64,000 nt of DNA, from contig BDSL01000013.1 in NCBI GenBank assembly GCA_003116995.1, positions 806,001 to 870,000 of the forward strand, in the 5' to 3' direction. Source of the stretch: Yamagishiella unicocca (taxonomy: Eukaryota; Chlorophyta; Chlorophyceae; Chlamydomonadales; Volvocaceae). Shown piece after piece: positions 56,601 to 64,000 of the stretch. A program made the position numbers and the translations under genes. How positions within the stretch are numbered: the first letter of the stretch is position 1; the number at the start of each line of letters is the position of its first letter. The notes beneath the pieces were generated by a model that did not search any database, was not told where the DNA came from, and was given only the letters and a program-made list of their open reading frames with translations.

Positions 56601-59600
56601 AAACACCCGATCCTTCCGGGCTGAGACTTGCGCGAGCCACGAGCCGAGAGTGTAAAATTATTTTGTACTCATAAGGACAAAGCGTTCTGCGGTTCAAACG
56701 CTTAATCCACGTGCGTCTTGTACCGATACACGGAGGTGCGGTCGAGCGCGGCCTTCAGGCAGGTTTTTGCGTCAGCTAACCGCTGCTCGAGCATCTGCGC
56801 ATACGCCTTGGCGGCGGGAACGGCCACGTCCGACTCCTAAACAACCGGAGTACGATACATGATACATGGGAGAGGGAGGCAGGGCGGGGGGGGGGGGGAA
56901 ATAGCCGGTTGGGGAAGGAGCGGGCCGGGTCGGGAAGGAGGGCGGAGGATTGTGGGCAAGGCGGGGGAGGAGTGCTGCTGCGTCTACTGCGCCTCCGCCC
57001 CCTCCTCCGTCGTTGGACCAGCGGCGCTGCGAGAGTGGCGTCACGAAGGGAGCAGCCGCCAGCCTGCCCACCTGGCCACCCGCTCATTCATAGCGCCGGC
57101 TGCCCCCCTCGCGGCCTTGGTTTGTTGGCCGTGGATTCGCGGATTCTCTTTAAACCCCCTCGCGGCAGCCCCCCTCCTGGCAGCCCCCCTCGCGGCAGCC
57201 CACCAGCAGCTCCTGCCTCCTGGCGGCCCCTCCATCCACGCCCGCTGCCCCCGCCCCAGCAGCGGCAACTGCCCTTCCGCCCATCACGTCCCGACCTCTT
57301 GACCCTGACCCAGCCCTCGTCTTGCCGCCGCCCCGGCTCTACGCACGTACCCCCCCGCCCCCCTTCCCCCCTCCCCCCCAGGTGTATTGGGGCAACGGCT
57401 GCCAGATCATTCCCCCGCACGACGCCGGCATCGCCGCAGCCATCCAGTCCAATCTGGACCTGTGGGCGCTGCCAGACGAGGCGGCGCTGCTCGCGTCGCC
57501 GCTGCTGACCGACCCGTGGGACGCCGTCACCGCCGCCTACTACCAGCGCCTGGCGGGCCTGAGCTACCTCCCCGCGGCGGTTCCGGAGCGCACTCGGGCG
57601 CTGGCGGCTCTGGGCCGGCCGGTGTACACGCCGCTCCACGGGGTTGGGGCGGAGGCGCTGCTGCGGGCCTTCCAGGTGCGCCCGTGGGGGTCACAGGAGG
57701 CCAAGCAACCGATAGGCGGCAGCGGGGGGTGGCGAGGAGATACCCGGTTTCATGACTAGAAAGCGGAGGGTAGACGTAGAAACTGGCTGGCGTGTAGTCT
57801 TCGGACACGTGGTGATGGTGGTGGGGTTCGAGGGAAACCCGTGGATGTCCGAAAAAACCGTTTGAAACAGAAGTTTTCAGATGCATGCTGGAGAACTGGG
57901 TTGGGGATACGAAAGCCGAAGGTCGTAATATGACCTTTGGCGGCTAAGCTATATCGGCTACGGCGAGACGCAAGGGAGCGAGGACCCCAGGGTGGTGGTG
58001 GGGAGGGGGGGAGCAGGAGGGGACCGCTGTTGATCGTTCTGTCGATAGCTTCGGAGCGGCTCGTGGGTGGGCGTGACGTGGGGGTATGGAGATTGTGGGG
58101 TTGGAGACAAGAGCCATGGACGGACAGCGGAGATTAAAGGTGTGGGGTTGATGTAGAAACGCGTCCGGGGGGGTTGGCAGGGAAGGCGACGTGGCGGCAT
58201 CTCCTCGTGGCGGCATGCATGCGCGGTCCAATCGTGTTTTGTACCGCAGGTCATGGGCCTCCCGGAACCGTACATTGTTCCGGAGCAGCGCGATCCGGAC
58301 CCGGAGTTCCCCACGGTGGTGTTCCCCAACCCGGAGGAGGGCAAGGGCACCTGGGATATGGCCTTCCAGGCGGGTGAGGATGACGATGGGGGGGGGCTGG
58401 GTGGCCCGAGGGGTGGTGGTGTATTCCACTCTACCTCCGCCCCACCTCCACTTCACCTCCACCTCCACTCTACCTACACTCTATCCCCCCCCCCGATTTC
58501 CGACGACCATGCGCCAACTATCCTGTCCCGTCATGTAATCGGTTTTTACCACACCCGCCGGGCGGTTTCTATGGCCCCCCTTCCCCGGGAGGAGTGGAGG
58601 GGGAGCGGAGTATCGTGGGGCGGTGCGGGTTCCCTGGAGCCGTCACCCACTTACCCCCCTGGAGCCGTCACCCACTTACCCCCCTGGAGCCGTCACCCAC
58701 TTACCCCTGAGCAGCGCCCCCCCACTGACCTCGTGCCGCGGCGGCCTGTGGGGCTGCAGGCATCCAGCAAGGGGCCCGGCTGGTGCTGGCCAACGACCCG
58801 GGTGAGAGGGGGCGGGGGTGCCGGCGGGGGCGGTGCTGACAGGGGTGGGGGCGTTAGTATGAGAGACAGGGGGGTCAGGCAGATGGCAGGGTGGGACCGG
58901 GGGGACGTGGTGGATTGGGTTTGCGGGTAAGTAGGGCAGTCGAGCGGTGCGCTAATTAGAGGGCTGACTAGACGGGTTGATTTCCGTCAGGCGGGGGCGA
59001 GCCTTTCACCTCGGAATCCTGGGCCGTAGCGCTCTTTATCAAACGGCGTTTCTCCAGCCTGGCCCAATCCTCCGACGCTGGACCTCACGTCCCACGTCTG
59101 AACCGGAGCACACACTCGGGAACCGCCGGGCCACTGCCTCTGCCCCCGACCCGCTGACCGCCGCCGTGCCCGCAGACGCCGACCGGCTGTGTGCGGCCGA
59201 GCGCTGCGCCTCCGCCCCCGGGGGCTGGCGTGTCTTCACCGGCAACGAGATCGGCGCGCTGCTGGCGCACTGGGTGTGGGTGAACTTCAGGGCGCGCCAC
59301 CCCGAGGTCAGCAACGTCGGGGGTGGAGCAACGTCGGGGGGGAGGGGAGAGGGGAAGCTCATGGGCTGGGGGGCGGGGGCTGGCGACCCGCGGGTCTGTA
59401 CCTTGGGCTGCAAACTCCCCTCACAACCCAGCCCCTGGCGGCCCGCCCGTCCTCACCCCTTACCCAACTACCGTCGCGTGCTCAATAGGCTCTTCCTCCC
59501 GTGCTGTCTTTGTCTCTTTTACTTTGGCCCACGGGTTTCCTCTCATATTACCCCCCCCCCACCACACACACACACACACACACGGCCTCCCCCCCACCGG

Positions 59601-61592
59601 CGTCCACGGGCCTTCCCCGCACCCCCCTGCCGGCATCCAGGTTCCTGCCGCCCGCTGCGTGATGCTGGCTTCCGCCGTGAGCTCCAAGCTGTTGGCGTCC
59701 ATGGCGGCGGTGGAGGGCTTCCGCTTCGTTGAGACGCTGACTGGCTTCAAGTGGCTGGGCAGCACCGCACTGAGGCTGGAGCGAGAGGAGGGCGCGGAGG
59801 TGCTGTTTGCGTTCGAGGAGGCCATCGGGTTCATGCTGGGGGCCATGTACCGGGTAGGGCGGGCGGGCGGGGGGGGAGCCGGGCGGGGGAGCGGGATACC
59901 GGGGGCCGCCTATGGAGTTGTGTATGCGCTCATCTACGGGAACACGGCGTGTGCTTGCATGGGGGTGTGCAGATGATGCTTTGGGTGAAGGCGCTTAGGG
60001 GTGGGCTTTGGCCAGCGAAAGGGCGCTTAGGGGTGGGCTTTGGCCAGCGAAAGGGCGCTTAGGGTGAGAGCTGGAGGGCAGCAGAGCCTTAGCGCCCCTG
60101 TCGCCCAGGGCCCCCCGCACTGAAACACACACAATCCCCCGCCACCCCCCGCCACCTCCCGCCCACCCCACCCCCCCGCCACACACCCTTCAGCCCCCCC
60201 ACGCGCCACGCACCCACGCCGCAGGACAAGGACGGCATCTCCGCCGCAGCCGTCTTCACGGAGCTTGCCGCAGACACGTACGGCAAGGGCGGCACCCTCG
60301 ACGCCCTGCTGCGGCAGCTGTACGACAAGTACGGCTTCTTCGACTACCGGTCCGGGTACTTCATCGCCGACCGGCCGGAGAAGAGCAGGGCCGTGTTTGC
60401 GGCGCTGCGAGGAGGCGGTGCTGGGAGCGGGACCTCGCCGGCAGCCTACGCCACTAGTGTGGGGGGTGTGGCGGTGGAGAACATCCGGGACCTGGGTGAG
60501 GCAGCGGGCTGGGTGGGTGGCGGGATCCGGGAGGGAAGGACGGGGGGTTTCGAGGAAGACCCGTGGATGCGAGAAGAAACCGTTTAGAAAAGAGACGTTT
60601 GGAGATGCATGCTGGAGGACCGGGGTTGGGGGCGCTCGCAAGCGGGGAATGGCGCCTAGGGAAGTCGGTTAGCGTGTGTGCGGGGGAGGTGCTCTCGCAG
60701 CCTAGGCCCCTCCCACCTGTGTTGTGTTCCTGTCCATGCGGCTCAATCCCCCGCCACGCGACCAAACTGCGGCACAGCTGGTGTAGGTGCCGCAAATAAA
60801 GACGGTCCCTATACACACATACACACACATACGCCTCCCGCCTCCCGCTCCCCTCCCTCCTACCCTCCTTTGCCCGCCCTCCTCGGTTCCGGCCCCTTCC
60901 CTCCCTGCCTGCCTCCTGCTGGTTTGGTTTGCAGGCACGGGCCTGGACACCAGCCAGCCTGACGGCCGCGCCGTGCTGCCCTGGCAGGAGGGTGACATGA
61001 TGATCACATACACACTGCAGGGAGGGGCGACACTGACACTGCGGGCGTCCGGTGAGTCTCAGTGCAGCGCACCCACCGCCTGGGCCCCACACACCGCCTG
61101 GGCCCCACACACCGCCTGGGCCCCACCCACCGCTCATGTGACAAACATGCGTCCCAGCGCTGCCCGCCGCCTGGCCCCCGGTCCTGCTGCCGTCGGTCGG
61201 AATCGATACGTGTCATATATCACCCCCGGCGCTCTGGCGGTAAGAACACCCTGGCGACACGCGTTGCCTTCTGCCTTCAGAACGTAGCTACACATGCAAT
61301 AAACTAACAGCGTAACGCGTACATGCTACATGCCGAACGCCGTGCTGCATGTTATCGCCACACCTCACAGATCCCCCTCCCCGCCCTCGGTTGCTCCCAT
61401 CTTTTGTGACGAAACACGCGTCGCTACGCTGCTCCCGCAGGCACTGAGCCCAAGCTCAAGTACTATTTGGAGGTCCGAGGTACTGACGCGGCGGCTGCGG
61501 GGGCGCTGGCCGACCGGCTAGTCGCGGCGCTGCCCGAGGAGCTGATGGGTGTCAGCAGGCACGGACTGGCTTGGCCCGCGACTAGCAGCTAG
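53654..61592 (+). CDS. PGM2-like phosphoglucomutase/phosphopentomutase, probably organelle-targeted
   Basis: Exons: 53654-53724, 53806-53990, 54499-54639, 55445-55641, 57382-57675, 58250-58373, 58760-58801, 59176-59306, 59641-59853, 60225-60495, 60935-61051, 61441-61592; 645 aa, all junctions GT-AG and in phase. The first 45 residues ([20 protein letters not shown], then Arg/Ser/Ala-rich) look like a plastid transit peptide. All alpha-phosphohexomutase signatures are present: phosphoserine loop [13 protein letters not shown] (Ser188), metal loop DPDADR (350-355), sugar loop FEEAIG (453-458) and phosphate loop RASGTEPK (593-600). Together with [12 protein letters not shown] near the N-terminus, this fits the PGM2/phosphopentomutase branch rather than classical PGM1. 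Such enzymes interconvert sugar 1- and 6-phosphates or pentose phosphates; the substrate here is unproved. TGTAA at 62046-62050 is a possible poly(A) signal. Confidence 0.93.
54690..54808. repeat. 21-bp tandem repeat, about six copies
   Basis: Units of GCGCTGCACGCGCCCTAGGG-T with minor changes fill part of the intron after exon 54499-54639 of the mutase gene. Confidence 0.92.
55021..55093. repeat. Dispersed repeat family C, copy 2
   Basis: Near-identical to 52061-52130. It lies in the same mutase intron as the 21-bp array. Confidence 0.92.
55642..57381 (+). other. Long lower-GC intron of the mutase gene
   Basis: This 1.74-kb intron is much longer than the other introns of the gene. Its middle part (about 55700-56850) resembles the AT-richer spacers rather than the GC-rich introns. 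It holds a diverged direct repeat of about 35 bp (56012-56045 and 56067-56100, both with GTCGTGTT[AG]CCTTCAG). It may be an old insertion, but no terminal repeats or coding remains are evident. Confidence 0.55.
57786..57955 (-). repeat. Dispersed repeat family A, longest copy
   Basis: This intronic block combines TAGTCTTCGGACAC (also at 23990-24003), the reverse of the family-A core (AAACCCGTGGATG), GATGCATGCTGGAG, and a segment with ACGAAA...GGTCG...GGCGGCTA. That last segment is also found at 16457-16535. It suggests a longer parent element of at least 170 bp. Confidence 0.65.
58633..58707. repeat. 25-bp tandem repeat, three copies
   Basis: CCTGGAGCCGTCACCCACTT-ACCCC units sit in the intron before the 42-nt exon of the mutase gene. 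Confidence 0.92.
59991..60062. repeat. 32-bp tandem duplication
   Basis: Two copies of GCGCTTAGGGGTGGGCTTTG-GCCAGCGAAAGG plus a partial third occur in a mutase intron. Confidence 0.92.
60540..60615 (-). repeat. Dispersed repeat family A, reverse copy
   Basis: Reverse complement of the family core: GGTTTCGAGGAAGACCCGTG, GATGCGAGAAGAAACCG, then GAGATGCATGCTGGAG. It is in a mutase intron and shares its right end with the copy at 57786-57955. Confidence 0.75.
61076..61132. repeat. 18-bp tandem repeat, three copies
   Basis: CGCCTGGGCCCCACACAC is repeated three times in the last intron of the mutase gene. Confidence 0.92.
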
Positions 61593-62701
61593 CGGCTCTT
61601 CCGCCGCGGGCAAGGCGATATCCATGTCGTCGGGATGCATCGTTGCGGCGCACGTGCCTGGTCGCGAGTGGGCGTCGCGAGGGCGTGGTTTCGGAGGCGT
61701 GTTCGCGAGATGCGCTTACGTCGTTGGGGGTGGGGGGGAAGGACGCCGGAAAGCGCGGTGCGTAGCTAGCCGGTCGTCGGGCTGCGTATGGATGTGTGTT
61801 TCGGAGGGCGGCCAGGAGCCGTTTGGTGTGATTTGTTAAGAGTCGTTGCAGGTGATGCGGGGCCCGGCGGTGGTCGATGGCAAGGCGCGGTTTTATGTTG
61901 GTTGTGGAGTTCGGGCGTTGGAAGGCGTGGCTTGGATGTCAGTGGGAAGGGCCGCAGCAGGCGTCGGTTGCGACAGGATACGGCAGGTGGCAGACGTGAG
62001 GCGTAAGTCCGCCACTCGTAGCGCAATCTTGCAATATCACTACTATGTAAATGAGTTGCTGCAAAAACGCAAAGCATCGTATGGATGCCTGTGGGAACCC
62101 TAGTCGGTGGCCTTGCTTGTCCAGGCACGCACGCCGACAAACAATATTGCGGACCTGTCGGGCACGTCGCCTTTCTAACAATAATGCATTTGGCGGTTTT
62201 TGGCACTTTTCAGGCATGCTCGACATGTCATAATCGACATGCCATAACTTATGATGACCCGTTTGGCAGATTGGCACACCTACCTGCGATGCTACGACGT
62301 TACATCCGCATATTTTCATAAACGCACGCGCCCGTTCAAGCCAGGGGGGGCAATTGGAATCATGTGTTAAACGTTTCGAACATAGGGTTTATAACGCTGT
62401 GAGCGCAAGTTTAATACCGGTAGTACACCTTCATCGATGTTCCGCGGTCGGGGTTCTACGTAACCTGCACACATTCAATAGTACTAACACGGTACCGGTG
62501 TCATTGGTACGCATTAGGACGCGTTATTGCCGGGCTTCAACGCAGATTGCCTTGCAAGCCTTGCAAGCCTTGGCCTTAAATCAGCGGTGAACCGAACCAT
62601 ACCCGGCAACTCGCTGTGCCTCCAGGCACAAAGCGCCCCCGGGTTTGATGACCTGAACACGGCAGGTTCAGGCAGAACAGCATCAGCCTGCTCCCCTGGG
62701 G
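61593..62701. other. Spacer downstream of the mutase gene
   Basis: It holds the presumed 3' UTR of the mutase (TGTAA at 62046-62050) followed by lower-GC sequence. No further gene is supported before the pseudogene. Confidence 0.5.
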
Positions 62702-63990
62702 ATGGTCACTTGGCCCGACGTTGCGCTGCTGCTCATGCACTCGTCGGAGGTTGAGGACACAACGCTCTTCTTTTCTCCACCTATCGGGCTGGACCGGATG
62801 CTGCTGGCGCTGCTAGCCCTACTGCACCAGGCGAAGCAGCTGAAGGACGTGAAGCAGCTGTTGCCGCTGTCACGACACAGCACGTAACTGGCATATCAGG
62901 TGCCGGTTCCGATACCATGTGTGCCCACTAGCGCTGAAAAGGCATGCTCGAGATGGTGGGAATCGTCTTCCCCGGCTGGTTGTCACGACACAGCGGGTGA
63001 TCGACACAGCGGGTGCGAGACACCAGAACCCGCTCAGCAGTGGGAGCAGTAACAGCAACGACTTTGGAAAGGCGGCGCGCCTGGTACCGGCTAAGTTGTA
63101 AGGCCCAGCAGCAGGCATGGCGAATAGCAGCGGCGGCTCGACACAACTCGGTCGGCAGTACGACAGGGTCATCATGTACGACAGCCACGGTTGTAAGCCG
63201 CTCGGCGCGATTGTAACCCGCCAGGGTGCAGGCTGTTGGTGCTCCTGTAGCCGTGCCGACTGGTGCCGCCTGAGCTGCCGCTCTTGGGGGTTGCCCTCAC
63301 GCCCGATACAGACGCAAACGACGTGGGCGACGCCAGCAACATCGGCATGAATACCGTTAGCACCATGTATGTCCCACTGGGGGACCGGGTGCCAGAGGGA
63401 CTTGACGAGCTGGCAGTCGGCGCCGCGCTGCCCCTGGAGCTTTGCGGCTTTGGGGACGTGGGCCTCACCGACCGGTGTGCAGGGTATGGACGCTACGGCA
63501 ACGTGTTGGAGGTGCGTGGGTCGTTGGGGTGGTAAGGCATGGGCGGTTGGGGCTGTTGATGGAGCCTAGGGACAGGGGTGTGAGGCATGAAGGGAGAAAA
63601 CTCGCATGGGCGGGGGACTTGATGCATTGCACTTTTGTGGGATGTGGATTGCAATGTCGCAGTCGCCCTGTTCCTGGCGCTCACTGACGAGCGGCGAGGA
63701 CCTGACGGCCGGAGCCGGCGGTGCCGTCGGCGGTGGCGGCGCTGGGGAGCATCGATGGCCGTGGTGCTGTCATCACTCCGGAGCTGCGCGCCTCGATGGT
63801 GCAAGCGCTGCAGGCGCTCCACCGGGCAGGCGTATTGCATGGGTACATCCGCCTTTCAAATTTTGTGCTGGGGCGGGACGGGGGAGTCAAGTTGGTGGAC
63901 CTGGGGGAGGCCAGGATGGTGGGTGGCGCGGACGCGGGCAGCAGCCGCCAGGCGATGGCTGCCGAGGTGCAAGCCGTACAGGCCCTGTAA
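62702..63990 (+). pseudogene. Frameshifted protein-kinase-like gene, running off the window
   Basis: Coherent protein segments follow each other on one strand but in changing frames: VTWPDVALLLMHSSEVEDTT (frame 2), GISGAGSDTMCAH (1), LKRHARDGGNRLPRLVV (0), TTLERRRAWYRLSCKAQQQA (1), QYDRVIMYDSHGCKPLGAIV (0), VGAPVAVPTGAA (1), PELPLLGVALTPDTDANDVG (2), ALHRAGVLHGYIRLSNFVLG (1). None of these frame changes except possibly the last sits at a usable intron. The final piece matches a kinase catalytic loop and DLG region, but the catalytic Asp of the HxD motif is Tyr (HGY). This points to a decayed copy of a kinase-like gene family. The 3' end lies beyond the window, and sequencing errors remain an alternative for some shifts. 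Confidence 0.7.
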
Positions 63991-64000
63991 GTTCTCACTC

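Overview
This window looks like nuclear DNA of a green alga of the Chlamydomonas/Volvox group. The genes are GC-rich and split by many short GT-AG introns packed with mini- and microsatellites. Plant-type protein families are present, TGTAA (the usual algal poly(A) signal) follows several stop codons, and short (T)TTTAGGG telomere-like runs occur inside introns. There are no bacterial operons. All exon models were built by eye from splice sites, reading-frame phase and comparison between paralogues; every joined model below keeps frame at every junction.

Layout. 1-2217 (+): 3' end of an ankyrin-type ion-channel gene. 2218-6111: lower-GC spacer. 6112-18733 (+): a complete plant-Shaker-like six-TM channel with a cyclic-nucleotide-binding-like fold and ankyrin repeats (23 exons, about 1640 aa). 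21043-26691 (-): a Deg/HtrA serine protease (10 exons, 686 aa). It is head-to-head with a CECR5/HDHD5-type HAD phosphatase at 27238-32607 (+, 10 exons, 491 aa). 34112-34829 (-): two tandem small single-TM proteins. 35145-37480 (+): a plastid-type Cupin_3 protein (5 exons, 151 aa). 40470-51706 (-): a third channel paralogue, inverted relative to the other two. 53654-61592 (+): a PGM2-like phosphohexose/phosphopentose mutase with a transit-peptide-like N-terminus (12 exons, 645 aa). 62702-63990 (+): a frameshifted kinase-like pseudogene running off the window.

Main points. (1) The two complete channel pores have lost the K+ signature GYGD: one reads TAMGDAK, the other TGLGDGA, the latter resembling the non-selective NaK filter TVGDG. 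S4 is poor in basic residues. (2) The Deg protease's catalytic serine lies on a 9-nt microexon flanked on both sides by G-rich intronic repeats, and the cupin gene needs a 10-nt microexon; an ordinary annotation would miss both. (3) Several short dispersed repeat families occur in introns and spacers. (4) A tandem repeat in the Deg 3' region appears to be copied from the end of its own reading frame.

The genes do not form one pathway. The only functional grouping is the local cluster of three channel paralogues; the others are housekeeping or organelle-type enzymes.
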